Source of the DNA: Alkalicoccus daliensis
GTDB lineage: Bacteria > Bacillota > Bacilli > Bacillales > Salisediminibacteriaceae
DNA: 64,000 nt
Assembly (NCBI RefSeq): GCF_900103955.1
Contig: NZ_FNIL01000008.1
Coordinates: 94,492 to 158,491, forward strand
Direction of reading: 5' to 3'
The number at the start of each line of letters is the position of its first letter. The first letter of the stretch is position 1. This document shows, in pieces, positions 54,704 to 63,710 of this stretch. A model generated the notes under the pieces. That model was not told the origin of the DNA, made no database searches, and worked only from the letters and a program-made list of their open reading frames with translations. The position numbers and the translations under genes were made by a program.

Positions 54704-55777
54704 TTGACCCCTTTTCTATTTCGTGCGATAACAAAATTACGAGAAAAATTTTGGGAGAAAAGAGGGATTATCATCAGTGATCAGCAGCAAACGAAAGTTT
54801 CCGCAGAAATCAGCAAAGATGGGTCATTTAAACGCCAGCTGAACAGGTTCGTTACACCGTTTGGAGATGGCTCCAAAAATCTTCCTGTCGAACCAGGACG
54901 ATACCGCCTGCTTTGGTCAGCCGCCTGTCCCTGGGCACACCGCGCAGTAATTGTAAGAAAGGTTCTAGGTCTTGAAAATGCAATTAGCCTTGGCACAGCA
55001 AGTCCAATGCGCCCGCAGGCAGGAAGGGTGGACTGGGAATTTTCTCTCGATAAAAATGATCGTGATCCTGTTCTTGGAGTGCAGTATATCAGCGAGGTTT
55101 ACCAGAATGCTGACGCTGCTTATTCAGGTCGTCCTACAGTGCCGGTGATGGTGGATATCCCACAGAAAAAAGCTGTGAATAATGATTATTTCCATCTGAC
55201 AAATTATCTGGAAACAGCCTGGGCCCCCTTCCATAAAGAAGGAGCTCCTGATCTGTATCCGGAGTCTCTGCGCAGGAAGATCGACGAGTTAAACGAGGAT
55301 ATATTTCATCATGTTAATAATGGTGTTTATAAATGCGGGTTTGCAAATTCACAGGAAGCATATGAAAAAGCGTATAAAGAGCTCTTTGAAAAACTTGATG
55401 AACTGGAAGTAAAACTCTCTGCGCAGCGTTTTCTGCATGGAGACTTTATAACGGATTCAGATGTAAGGCTTTATACGACGCTGGCCCGTTTTGATGCAGC
55501 CTATTATAATGGATTTAATACGAATCGCAATTTACTTAGGGAAATGCCAAACTTATGGGGGTATGCAAGAGATTTATATCAAACACCCGGATTTGGTGAC
55601 ACCACAGACTTTGAAGCAATTAAAAGGCATTATCATCTGTCCATTACGATTCATCCGGACAGTACCGCAGCAAAAATTCTGCCGAAAGGACCGGATCTCT
55701 CTGTCTGGGAAACTCCACATCACAGAGAAAAACTCAGCAGGCAGGATGCAAAGTTCCTGCAGGAGAAAAGAGGATAG
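54704..55777 (+). CDS. Xi-class glutathione S-transferase / glutathionyl-hydroquinone reductase-like
   Basis: At most 357 residues. The thioredoxin-fold catalytic Cys is in SAACPWAHRA, and the large C-terminal helical domain has DGVYKCGFANSQEAYEKAY-type segments typical of YqjG/ECM4 proteins. They reduce glutathionyl- or related thiol-hydroquinones; in a bacillithiol organism the thiol partner is open. The start is unclear: the only standard codon upstream is a TTG at 54704 without a ribosome site. AAAAGAGG lies just before ATT 54767 and ATC 54773. No in-frame ATG exists before the conserved Cys motif. Confidence 0.88.
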   Translation: MTPFLFRAITKLREKFWEKRGIIISDQQQTKVSAEISKDGSFKRQLNRFVTPFGDGSKNLPVEPGRYRLLWSAACPWAHRAVIVRKVLGLENAISLGTASPMRPQAGRVDWEFSLDKNDRDPVLGVQYISEVYQNADAAYSGRPTVPVMVDIPQKKAVNNDYFHLTNYLETAWAPFHKEGAPDLYPESLRRKIDELNEDIFHHVNNGVYKCGFANSQEAYEKAYKELFEKLDELEVKLSAQRFLHGDFITDSDVRLYTTLARFDAAYYNGFNTNRNLLREMPNLWGYARDLYQTPGFGDTTDFEAIKRHYHLSITIHPDSTAAKILPKGPDLSVWETPHHREKLSRQDAKFLQEKRG

Positions 55778-55783
55778 TTTTCA

Positions 55784-56308
55784 ATGAGTGTATTAATTAG
55801 AGAAGCAGCCGCAGAAGAAGTTTCATTTATAAGGGAGCAACGTCTTCAGGCTTATGAAGATCACCGGAATGCAGTTCCGGAAGAACACTGGCAGGCTTTA
55901 AAAAAAGCAATTACTTCTGAAGCGGACAGCCAGCCGGGAGTAGAGCTTTTCGTTGCTGAAAAAAATGATAAAATTATTGGCAGCATTGCTTTATTCCCAG
56001 CCTTAACAGATGCATATGAAGGAATGACGGCAGAACTGGATTATCCTGAAATTCGTGTACTAGCGGTTGCACCGGAAGCGAGAGGAAAGGGAGCTGCCTC
56101 CGCACTCATAGCTGCTTGTATTCAGCGGGCGAAAGAAAAAGGATACAATTATATTGGTCTTCACACAGGAGAGTTTATGCACGAAGCAATTGCTCTATAT
56201 CAAAAGCACGGTTTTGAACGGCAGCCGGAACACGATTTTGAACCGGCGGGAGACGGTGTTACAGTTAAAGCTTTCCGGCTTTCTCTGGAGCAGGATAAGA
56301 GAGGCTGA
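55784..56308 (+). CDS. GNAT-family N-acetyltransferase
   Basis: 174 residues. Acetyl-CoA site VAPEARGKGAASALI near 100 and the end ALYQKHGFER are standard GNAT. Starts six bases after the GST gene stop, with GAGGATAG inside the end of the GST gene as its ribosome site, so the two are probably co-translated. Acceptor unknown. Confidence 0.88.
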   Translation: MSVLIREAAAEEVSFIREQRLQAYEDHRNAVPEEHWQALKKAITSEADSQPGVELFVAEKNDKIIGSIALFPALTDAYEGMTAELDYPEIRVLAVAPEARGKGAASALIAACIQRAKEKGYNYIGLHTGEFMHEAIALYQKHGFERQPEHDFEPAGDGVTVKAFRLSLEQDKRG

Positions 56309-56534
56309 ATATATAATAAAAAGGCACAGAGACTATCATGTCCCTGTGTCTATTTAAGTTGCAGAAAACTGCAATTATAAAAGCTTCGATGCAGCATTCC
56401 TGTTTTGGGAAATGCCTGTACAAACACTTCCAGCTGTAAAAGCTTACATAAAGCAGGCTGTTTCGCAATTTTAAAGTAAACGGCAGAGAGCTGGCATCCT
56501 ACTCTCTTTTAAACATGAGATTACCTCATTTACA

Positions 56535-56548
56535 GTGACAAAAATCAC
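56535..56548 (+). promoter_or_regulatory. Second, weaker Crp/Fnr-type half palindrome before pflB
   Basis: GTGA-CAAAAA-TCAC has the correct N6 spacing but A instead of T in front. Its centre is 50 bp upstream of the main site. Confidence 0.4.
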
Positions 56549-56582
56549 AATTTCCAAAAAAACAGCTTAACTGTTGTCTAAT

Positions 56583-56633
56583 TTGTGAAATAATTCACAA
56601 ATGGTATTATTCTTAGTTATACCCGGTTATAAT
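56583..56633 (+). promoter_or_regulatory. Crp/Fnr-type operator and promoter of pflBA
   Basis: TTGTGAAATAATTCACAA at 56583-56600 and TATAAT at 56628, 36.5 bp from the palindrome centre. The spacing agrees with the adh and AspT-like promoters. Confidence 0.85.
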
Positions 56634-56705
56634 AAACTTAGATCAACGTTGTCACATATTTGGGGAAGCGCTTAACCTATATTACGATTGGAGGAGTGAT
56701 GCTTT

Positions 56706-58958
56706 ATGGCTATGATGTACCAGGAGTATCAAAAGCAAGGATGGGAAGGGTTTAAGCAAGGGAACTGGCAGCAAAAAGTAGATGTCCGGGATTTCATCCA
56801 AAATAATTATCATTTATACGAAGGGGACGAAAGTTTTTTAGCTGGTGCCACGGAAGCAACACTGGAGTTATGGGATCAGGTAATGAAGCTTACGAAAGAA
56901 GAGCGGGAGCGCGGAGGAGTATATGATCTCGATACGAAAGTAGTTTCTACAATTACTTCTCATGATGCAGGTTATCTGAATCAGGAAAAGGAAAAAATTG
57001 TCGGCGTGCAGACAGAGGTGCCGTTAAAACGTTCCATGCAGCCGCTCGGCGGAATTAAAATGTCTAAAGCAGCGCTCGAATCATATGGGTACGAGCTCGA
57101 CAACGAAATAGAGCAGATATTTACCGACTACCGGAAAACACACAATCAGGGAGTATTCGATGCCTATACCCCTGAAATGCGGCTGGCTCGAAAAGTGGGG
57201 ATCATTACAGGTCTCCCTGATGCATACGGCAGAGGAAGAATTATTGGGGACTACCGCAGAGTAGCACTTTACGGCGTTGATTTCCTGATTAAAAGTAAAC
57301 AGGAAGAGATGGCTGGAATGTCTGGTGCAATGACAGAAGATAAAATCCGGCTGCGGGAAGAAACTACAGAGCAGATCCGCGCCTTGCAGGAACTGAAAGA
57401 GCTTGGAAACATATACGGTTTTGATATTTCAGCACCGGCGGAAAATGCAGTGGAAGCAATACAATGGCTGTATCTAGGTTACCTTGCGGCAGTAAAAGAG
57501 CAGAACGGGGCGGCGATGAGTCTGGGGCGCGTTTCTACTTTCCTTGATATTTACATTGAGCGAGATCTTGAAAAAGGTACACTTACTGAGGAAGAGGCAC
57601 AGGAACTCGTCGACCACTTCGTGATGAAGCTGCGTCTCGTAAAATTTGCGCGTACGCCGGAATACAACGATCTTTTCAGCGGTGACCCAACATGGGTGAC
57701 AGAATCAATCGGCGGTATGGGACTTGACGGCCGGCCGCTGGTAACAAAAAATTCTTTCCGGTTCCTTCACACTCTCACCAATCTCGGACCGGCACCGGAA
57801 CCGAACTTAACGGTGCTCTGGTCACCGGAACTGCCGCAGGCATTTAAAAATTACTGTGCGAAAACATCTATCGAATCAAGTTCTATTCAATACGAAAACG
57901 ACGAGCTGATGCGTCCTGAATACGGCGATGATTACGGTATTGCCTGCTGCGTATCCGCGATGTCCATCGGGAAACAGATGCAGTTCTTCGGTGCGAGAGC
58001 CAATCTGGCGAAAGCACTGCTGTACGCAATTAACGGCGGTGTAGATGAAAAAACAAATATTAAAGTAACGCCGGGGATTGAACCGATCACTTCTGAGTAT
58101 CTTGATTATAACGAAGTAATGAAGAATTATGACGCGGTAATGGAATGGCTGGCAGAGCTTTATATTAATACGCTGAACATTATCCACTATATGCACGATA
58201 AGTACTCCTACGAAAGAATTGAAATGGCACTGCACGACAAAGACATTCTTCGCACGATGGCAACAGGTATTGCAGGACTTTCTGTTGCAGCTGATTCTCT
58301 CAGCGCGATCAAGCATGCGAAAGTAAGAGTGATCAGAGACGAAAACGGTCTGGCTGTTGATTACGAAGTAGAAGGAGAATATCCGCAGTACGGCAACGAT
58401 GATGACCGTGTTGATCAAATTGCTAAGGATCTTGTGATAAAGTTTTCTAAAATGCTTAAGCAGCATGAAACTTACAGAAATTCTGTAACGACCATGTCTA
58501 TTCTGACAATTACTTCAAACGTAGTCTACGGCAAGAAAACAGGAAATACTCCAGATGGCAGAAAAGACGGCGAGCCATTTGCTCCAGGAGCAAATCCGCT
58601 GCACGGCAGGGATAAAAAGGGAGCCCTCGCATCCTTAAACTCTGTTGCAAAAATGCCTTATGAATATGCACTGGACGGAATTTCCAACACATTTACGATC
58701 GTAGCAAAAGCACTTGGTAAAGAAGAAGAAAGCCAAAAAGCAAATCTGGCTGCCATACTCGATGGATATGCAGACCAGCAGGGCCACCACTTGAACATTA
58801 ACGTACTGGACCGGGCAACGCTTCTTGATGCGATGGAGAAGCCGGAGGAATATCCACAGCTCACCATCCGTGTTTCCGGTTACGCGGTGAACTTCATTAA
58901 GCTCACCCGCGACCAGCAGATTGATGTAATTAACCGCACGTTCCATGAATCAATGTAA
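56706..58958 (+). CDS. pflB: Formate C-acetyltransferase (pyruvate formate-lyase)
   Basis: 750 residues, the length of true PflB. Adjacent catalytic cysteines Cys 415-416 in GIACCVSAM and the glycyl radical Gly 725 in RVSGYAVNF, near the very end (E. coli: 418-419 and 734). It converts pyruvate and CoA to acetyl-CoA and formate without oxygen. pflA follows and would install the radical. Regulated by Fnr-type palindromes; a cre-like GGAAGCGCTTAACC at 56666 might add carbon control but deviates from consensus. RBS GGAGGAG. Confidence 0.97.
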   Translation: MAMMYQEYQKQGWEGFKQGNWQQKVDVRDFIQNNYHLYEGDESFLAGATEATLELWDQVMKLTKEERERGGVYDLDTKVVSTITSHDAGYLNQEKEKIVGVQTEVPLKRSMQPLGGIKMSKAALESYGYELDNEIEQIFTDYRKTHNQGVFDAYTPEMRLARKVGIITGLPDAYGRGRIIGDYRRVALYGVDFLIKSKQEEMAGMSGAMTEDKIRLREETTEQIRALQELKELGNIYGFDISAPAENAVEAIQWLYLGYLAAVKEQNGAAMSLGRVSTFLDIYIERDLEKGTLTEEEAQELVDHFVMKLRLVKFARTPEYNDLFSGDPTWVTESIGGMGLDGRPLVTKNSFRFLHTLTNLGPAPEPNLTVLWSPELPQAFKNYCAKTSIESSSIQYENDELMRPEYGDDYGIACCVSAMSIGKQMQFFGARANLAKALLYAINGGVDEKTNIKVTPGIEPITSEYLDYNEVMKNYDAVMEWLAELYINTLNIIHYMHDKYSYERIEMALHDKDILRTMATGIAGLSVAADSLSAIKHAKVRVIRDENGLAVDYEVEGEYPQYGNDDDRVDQIAKDLVIKFSKMLKQHETYRNSVTTMSILTITSNVVYGKKTGNTPDGRKDGEPFAPGANPLHGRDKKGALASLNSVAKMPYEYALDGISNTFTIVAKALGKEEESQKANLAAILDGYADQQGHHLNINVLDRATLLDAMEKPEEYPQLTIRVSGYAVNFIKLTRDQQIDVINRTFHESM

Positions 58959-58960
58959 GT

Positions 58961-59001
58961 AAGGCGGGTGCAAGAGGGGATTTCCCTTCTGCACCTCCCT
59001 T
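58961..59001 (+). other. Hairpin between pflB and pflA
   Basis: GGTGCA...TGCACC closes a long imperfect stem (AAGG...CCTT) in the 68-bp spacer. No T run; probably an mRNA processing or stability element that sets a lower pflA level. Confidence 0.5.
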
Positions 59002-59026
59002 ACAGGAGGTATAGGAGGGAAAAGGT

Positions 59027-59752
59027 ATGGACGGAAGAATTCATTCAATAGAAACAGCAGGGATGGTGGACGGACCAGGCATTCGCTATGTGATTTTCAC
59101 ACAGGGCTGTCTGCTCCGCTGCCAATTCTGTCATAATCCGGATACGTGGGACAGAAAAACGGGGGAAATGAGAAGTGTTGCTTCATTAATAGAGGATATT
59201 AAAAAATATATTCCTTATATGAAACGTTCCGGGGGCGGAGTTACCGTAAGCGGCGGAGAGCCGCTGCTGCAGACAGAATTTCTTCTGGAACTGTTTAAAG
59301 AGTGTAAGAAGCTTGGTATTCATACAACGATAGACAGTTCCGGCGGCTGTTACTCCCAGGGAACAGGGTTTCAAAAGACTTTTAAAGAACTGCTGAAATA
59401 CACGGATTTAGTGCTCGTTGATTTGAAACAGATGGACGATGCGAAACACCGGGTCCTTACAGGCGTTTCGAATAAGCACATTTTTCAGTTTGCAAAACAG
59501 CTCTCTGAGGAAAATGTGCCAGTGTGGATCCGTCATGTACTGGTGCCGGGACGCTATGAAGAAAAAGATTTAACAGATCTTGCAGCATTTATTGAAACAC
59601 TCACGAATGTAGAAAAAGTAGAGATTCTTCCTTATCATAAAATGGGTGTGTATAAGTGGGAGGAACTGGGCCTCGACTATCCACTCGAAGGTGTGAACAC
59701 CCCTTCTGAGGAAGAAGTGAACCGGGCAAAAGAACTTTTGAATATTAACTAA
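59027..59752 (+). CDS. pflA: Pyruvate formate-lyase activating enzyme
   Basis: 241 residues, radical SAM enzyme. The cluster motif C-x3-C-x2-C is Cys 28, 32 and 35 (GCLLRCQFCHNPDTW). The SAM-binding region GGGVTVSGGEPLLQ follows. It uses S-adenosylmethionine to make the glycyl radical on PflB. 68 bp after pflB in the same transcript. RBS GGAGGTATAGGAGGG gives two possible ribosome sites. Confidence 0.96.
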   Translation: MDGRIHSIETAGMVDGPGIRYVIFTQGCLLRCQFCHNPDTWDRKTGEMRSVASLIEDIKKYIPYMKRSGGGVTVSGGEPLLQTEFLLELFKECKKLGIHTTIDSSGGCYSQGTGFQKTFKELLKYTDLVLVDLKQMDDAKHRVLTGVSNKHIFQFAKQLSEENVPVWIRHVLVPGRYEEKDLTDLAAFIETLTNVEKVEILPYHKMGVYKWEELGLDYPLEGVNTPSEEEVNRAKELLNIN

Positions 59753-59790
59753 AAGACCTTCTCCCAATGCGGAGAAGGTCTTTTAGTTTT
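59751..59790. terminator. Bidirectional terminator after pflA
   Basis: AAAAGACCTTCTCC / GGAGAAGGTCTTTT. Confidence 0.85.
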
Positions 59791-59813
59791 TTATGTGTGG
59801 AATCAGGAAACAC

Positions 59814-60107
59814 TCACTTAAAAGATGTGTGAATGCGGCGATCCAGCAGAAAATTTCCAAAGGGAACAAATGCAGCTGCTACAGCGCCAAAAAACCACTT
59901 GAGGGACCAGCGTATTTTATACGTAGTATAAACAGTAAGCATCATATAAATGATAAATAAGAAGCCGTGCAGGGCACCGGCGATAGAAACTGCTTCTGAA
60001 ATTCCCAGCATGTATTTAAACGGCATAGCTACAAACAGAAGAATGATTAAAGAAGCGCCTTCTAAAAGACCCATAATACGGAAACGTCCTAAGTCATTAT
60101 TAAACAC
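59814..60107 (-). CDS. DUF3817 integral membrane protein
   Basis: 97 residues from a GTG at 60107, chosen because GGAGG lies 10 bases before it and because the domain starts right there (GRFRIMGLLEGASLIILLFVA). The frame is open 64 codons further, but those residues look unlike the family. Three hydrophobic helices with the conserved E-G-x-S and HGFLF motifs of DUF3817 (YdzA-like). Function unknown. Confidence 0.82.
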   Translation of the reverse strand: MFNNDLGRFRIMGLLEGASLIILLFVAMPFKYMLGISEAVSIAGALHGFLFIIYMMLTVYTTYKIRWSLKWFFGAVAAAFVPFGNFLLDRRIHTSFK

Positions 60108-60429
60108 TACTCTTAAACCTCCTGGGGCTGCAGGTATTTTCAACAAGCAGTAACAAATTTCATCATATGTCAGATCCTCAATAAAAAGAATCTCTCTTTC
60201 CGTCGCATTTGCGAAAGGTTTATGACAACCACGCAGTCGGTGTTTTAACAAAAATTGTTTTATGAGGAATAGATTGCTGCTGGGAGGAATTTTAGACATT
60301 AATAATTTCAGGATGATAAGGAAAAGTTCAAAAAAGTTTTTGAATTGTTTTGAAAAGGAAGTTTATGTATTTGAACTTTCATGCTAGAGTAAATGTAACT
60401 GATTTCATTACATATGAGGAGAGATATAT

Positions 60430-61176
60430 ATGACAAAGATTCCAGCAGCAATTCAGCTTTACAGCTTACGGGAGGAAACAGAAAAAGATTTTGCAGGAAC
60501 CTTAAAAAAAGTTGCTGCACTGGGGTACCAGGGCGTGGAATTTGCAGGCTACGGGGGGCTCCAGGCATCGGAATTAAAAAAGCTCCTTGAAGAGACCGGC
60601 TTAAAACCGGCAGGGGCACATGTACCGCTGGAAGTGCTGGAAACGGACCTTGATACTGTAATTGCGTATCAAAAAGAAATTGGCAACCAGCATATTATCT
60701 GTCCATTTCTGCAGGAGGAAGACCGCGTCAGCAAAGCAAAGTACGAAGAGATAGCAGAGAAGTTAAAACATATTGCCGCACGTGTTTCCGAGGCTGGACT
60801 TACATTCAGTTATCATAATCACGATTTTGAATTAGAGGAAAAGGAAGGAATTAAGCCTTTAGAACTCTTATTGGATGTAGAAAACGTAAATGCAGAGCTT
60901 GATGTTTACTGGCTGAAAAAAGCAGGAGAGCAGCCAACGGAGTGGTTGAAGAAGTATAAAAATAAAACAAATCTTGTGCATCTGAAAGATATGACGACAG
61001 ATGGAGAACAGTTTTTTGCTGAGCTTGGCACGGGAGGAATTGACGTAAAAGAAGTAATACAGATATGTGAAACGATTGGGGTAGAATGGCTCGTAGTAGA
61101 ACAGGATGTTTCAAAAATAGGAGCAATGAAAAGCGCTGAGGTCAGTATAAATTATTTACAGAAACACTATTATTAA
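60430..61176 (+). CDS. Sugar phosphate isomerase/epimerase (AP-endonuclease-2 fold)
   Basis: 248 residues, TIM barrel. IQLYSLREETEKDF start, GYQGVEFAGYGG, metal-site region FSYHNHDFELE and LVHLKDM, and a final ELGTGGID. It belongs to the IolE/IolH/hydroxypyruvate-isomerase group; the exact sugar is unknown. RBS GAGGAGAG. The lipoprotein gene begins 18 bp downstream. Confidence 0.87.
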   Translation: MTKIPAAIQLYSLREETEKDFAGTLKKVAALGYQGVEFAGYGGLQASELKKLLEETGLKPAGAHVPLEVLETDLDTVIAYQKEIGNQHIICPFLQEEDRVSKAKYEEIAEKLKHIAARVSEAGLTFSYHNHDFELEEKEGIKPLELLLDVENVNAELDVYWLKKAGEQPTEWLKKYKNKTNLVHLKDMTTDGEQFFAELGTGGIDVKEVIQICETIGVEWLVVEQDVSKIGAMKSAEVSINYLQKHYY

Positions 61177-61194
61177 CTCCGGGAGGGAAAGTAG

Positions 61195-61998
61195 ATGGAA
61201 CAAAAGATAACTTCTTCCGTTTTATTCATTCTGCTGCTTTCTCTTCTTACAGCCTGCAACGGAAATGCAGCGTCTGATGAAGGAGAAACAAATCAAAATA
61301 CTGACATTGAAGCTGCCGAAGAAGAGACACAAGCAAGCGAAGAAGAAGCTGCATTGGAAGAGGAAATAGAAGAACTGGAAGCTGAGATGTCAGAACTGGA
61401 AACTCTTCTGGAAAGGCAGGAAGAGAAAGTGAATACGCTGGAGAACCAGCTGGAAGTTTCTCAGGAAAGAAGTGACACTTTAAAAGATCAGCTGGAGGAA
61501 TCCAGAGAAACTGCTTCTGCTGCTGCAGAGGAACTGAGAGAGCTTGAAAGTCTTTCTGACAGAAACTACTCTTTACGTGGAGATGGATTTTATACACAGG
61601 TCTGGATGAATAACCATCCTCCGGAGGAAATGGAAGGATGGGAACCGGGTACTACCGAATGGCAGCCCTCGAATTGGGAAATAGAAAACTCATTCACTGC
61701 TGGAACAAGCCAATATTCTGCACCCGAACGGCTTATATTCGATTGGCTGAGTGCGGAAGGACTGCTGGAACGCAAAGATTCATTTGATGAACTGGCTATC
61801 CGGACAAAATTTATTTCTGACAGTGAAGCAGAGATTCTCGTTTTAGAGTGGGGACTGCGGGATGATGCGACAGCTGGAAATGATTATCTTTTCCATATGA
61901 AAAAGGAAAATGAAGCATGGGGTATAGCAGAACTGGAAGAAAGATACCACTGCCGCCGCGGAATATCGGAAGAGAATGATGAAGAATTATGCAAGTAA
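61195..61998 (+). CDS. Coiled-coil lipoprotein
   Basis: 267 residues. Signal peptide with lipobox LLTAC (Cys 21). Residues about 40-125 are an acidic coiled coil of Glu/Leu heptads (EEEIEELEAEMSELETLLER). The C-terminal 140 residues form a globular domain of unknown family with an ERYHCRRG block and a second Cys near the end, which may form a disulfide. Outer-face membrane protein; role unknown. Co-transcribed with the isomerase. Confidence 0.75.
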   Translation: MEQKITSSVLFILLLSLLTACNGNAASDEGETNQNTDIEAAEEETQASEEEAALEEEIEELEAEMSELETLLERQEEKVNTLENQLEVSQERSDTLKDQLEESRETASAAAEELRELESLSDRNYSLRGDGFYTQVWMNNHPPEEMEGWEPGTTEWQPSNWEIENSFTAGTSQYSAPERLIFDWLSAEGLLERKDSFDELAIRTKFISDSEAEILVLEWGLRDDATAGNDYLFHMKKENEAWGIAELEERYHCRRGISEENDEELCK

Positions 61999-62007
61999 AT
62001 GATGATA

Positions 62008-62051
62008 GAACCATATAGAAGCTGATTGAAGCTTTTGTATGGTTCTTTTTT
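62008..62051 (+). terminator. Terminator after the coiled-coil lipoprotein
   Basis: AACCATA...AAGC / GCTT...TATGGTT with a T run. Confidence 0.7.
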
Positions 62052-62120
62052 ATGCAGGAAAATATTAACTACATTAATTTCCAGCAGAGAGATAGAAGGG
62101 AAATGGAGGCAAATGCGTCC

Positions 62121-62292
62121 GATAAAAATGAATACCAGTGCTGAAAAAATGAATTAATGGTAATTCGGCACTTTAAAAATGAGAAAAGCATGCCAGTGCG
62201 GGAGTAAAGAGGTCACACGGGAGTGAAGTCTGTTCAAAATGAGTAACTCACCTTGCTGCGAGAGTAAAGTGTCCTCAGTGAGAGTAAATCAG
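62121..62292. repeat. Degenerate 20-bp array with GAGTAAAG consensus
   Basis: GAGT-type cores start at 62181 (GAGA), 62202, 62221, 62241, 62262 and 62282, spaced 21, 19, 20, 21 and 20 bp. Two weaker GAAT cores precede at 62130 and 62151. The DNA between cores is not conserved. Confidence 0.75.
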
Positions 62293-62337
62293 CAAATGCT
62301 TCCGGCGGTGAACGTTCATACCGCCTGTGGAAGAAGG

Positions 62338-62445
62338 AGGTCGGAAGATCCCGGAAGACGTTAGTCTACCCGGAGATCTCCTCCACGGCAAGCCTGCCGA
62401 GTTGCAGCGAAGTCTTGTATTATTATCAACACTGAACATTAACAG
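62338..62445. repeat. Interspersed repeat, related to 35064-35250
   Basis: Its reverse complement has TGTTAATGTTCAGTGTTGAT and ACTTCGCTGCAACT, which recur at 35071-35115. The other end carries CTCCACGGCAAG, shared with 63541-63660. The remaining 62446-62613 shows no gene besides the leader of the SDR gene. Confidence 0.6.
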
Positions 62446-62613
62446 AGCTAATTTTTAAACGGAGCTTTTATTTTCAAAGCAGCCTTTAATTAACTGCACA
62501 TCCATAAAATCAAGCATATCGTAAATGAATGAATATTGACCCGGCAAGGTTTACAAAGAAAAAAGATTGGGAACTGTAATGGAAGAAATATACTGACGAA
62601 AAGGGTGGATTTT

Positions 62614-63405
62614 ATGGATAAATATTCTTCATTAGAAGGAAAAACAGCATTTGTTACCGGAGGAGGATCCGGTATGGGGAAAGCTGCAGCGCTGCAGCTG
62701 GCCGCACAGGGAGTAAAAGTATGTCTTGTTGATATAGATGAAGAAGAGTGTAAGGATACTAAAGACGAAATTGAAAATAATGGCGGAACAGCCATCGTAG
62801 CTGCTGCAGATACAGCAGACGCAGACCAGATGAAAGAAGCATTTCAAAAGACTGTCGATGAATTTGGAAAGCTGGATATTGTATTTGCCAATGCAGGTAT
62901 TAACGGCACGGTGGCACCGATAGAAGATTTAGATTCAGAAGAATGGGATCAAACGATTCAGACGAACTTAAAAGGGACTTTCCATTCTGTGAAATTTGCT
63001 ATACCACATATGAAAGATAATGGCGGCAGTATTATACTTACCAGTTCTGTAAATGGGACAAGGGTATTTTCAAACTTCGGTATGTCTGCCTACAGCAGTT
63101 CAAAAGCAGGACAGCTTGCTTTCGGTAAAATGGCGGCACTGGAGCTCTCTAACTATAAAATCCGAGTTAACGTGATCTGCCCAGGCTTTATTGAAACAGA
63201 TATTGGAGAAAATACTTTCCCTAAAGATGAGAAACTCGAAAAAATAGAGATTCCAGTTGAACACCCGGAAGGAGATCAGCCGCTGAAAGGAGAGGGAGGA
63301 GATCCTGAAGAAGTAGCAGACCTTGTATCTTTTCTGGCATCAGACGCCTCAAAACATATTACAGGCACAGAACTGTTTATTGACGGAGGCTCTTCACTCT
63401 TATAA
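62614..63405 (+). CDS. Short-chain dehydrogenase/reductase (SDR), second copy type
   Basis: 263 residues from the ATG at 62614 with AAAAGGGTGG upstream; 26 open codons precede without a ribosome site. TGGGSGMGKA cofactor loop, VDIDEE (acidic, NAD-type), ANAGINGT, Ser in LTSSVNGT, YSSSK catalytic pair and a GTELFIDGGSSL end. Similar fold to the SDR at 25524 but clearly a different protein. Substrate unknown; monocistronic. Confidence 0.88.
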   Translation: MDKYSSLEGKTAFVTGGGSGMGKAAALQLAAQGVKVCLVDIDEEECKDTKDEIENNGGTAIVAAADTADADQMKEAFQKTVDEFGKLDIVFANAGINGTVAPIEDLDSEEWDQTIQTNLKGTFHSVKFAIPHMKDNGGSIILTSSVNGTRVFSNFGMSAYSSSKAGQLAFGKMAALELSNYKIRVNVICPGFIETDIGENTFPKDEKLEKIEIPVEHPEGDQPLKGEGGDPEEVADLVSFLASDASKHITGTELFIDGGSSLL

Positions 63406-63540
63406 TTTAGTCCGCTGTTTGTACAATCCTCAGCTTTAAACAACATGTAAAGGAAGCGGCTAAAAAAATTTACACTGTAAACTGCATGAATCAATTGCTT
63501 CAGGCTGTTGAGAAAGTACTTTTTTTGTATAAGTATACGA

Positions 63541-63660
63541 TATTATGCTTTTGTCTCCGAAGGGTCGCTTTCCGGAGGGGACTCTCTCAGCTAACCTGCC
63601 TCCTTTCTTCTGCCCCTGCGGGCAGGAGAAATAGCTGAAGGCCAGCCCCACGGCAAGGTA
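63541..63660. repeat. Interspersed repeat, interrupted by the IS3 element
   Basis: Contains CTCCGAAGGGTCGCTTTCCGG, a GCCCCTGCGGGC hairpin and ends in CCACGGCAAG, a block shared with 62338-62445. Homology stops where the IS end begins, so the IS probably landed in it. Confidence 0.5.
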
Positions 63661-63664
63661 GTGC

Positions 63665-63708
63665 ACCCCAGAAGTTAGAGTTAAAAATCTAACTTCTGGG
63701 GTGTTTTT
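63665..63708 (+). terminator. Hairpin before the transposase
   Basis: ACCCCAGAAGTTAGA / TCTAACTTCTGGGGT (15-bp perfect stem) and a T run, just upstream of the start codon. It would stop transcription entering from outside. Confidence 0.75.
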
Positions 63709-63710
63709 GT

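Noticed and set aside
56664..56679. Catabolite-repression (cre) site before pflB
   Set aside because: GGAAGCGCTTAACC keeps the centre but fails at several outer consensus positions; left as a remark only.
57876..58946. Long minus-strand frames opposite pflB
   Set aside because: Cys/His-rich shadows produced by codon bias of pflB; no ribosome site.
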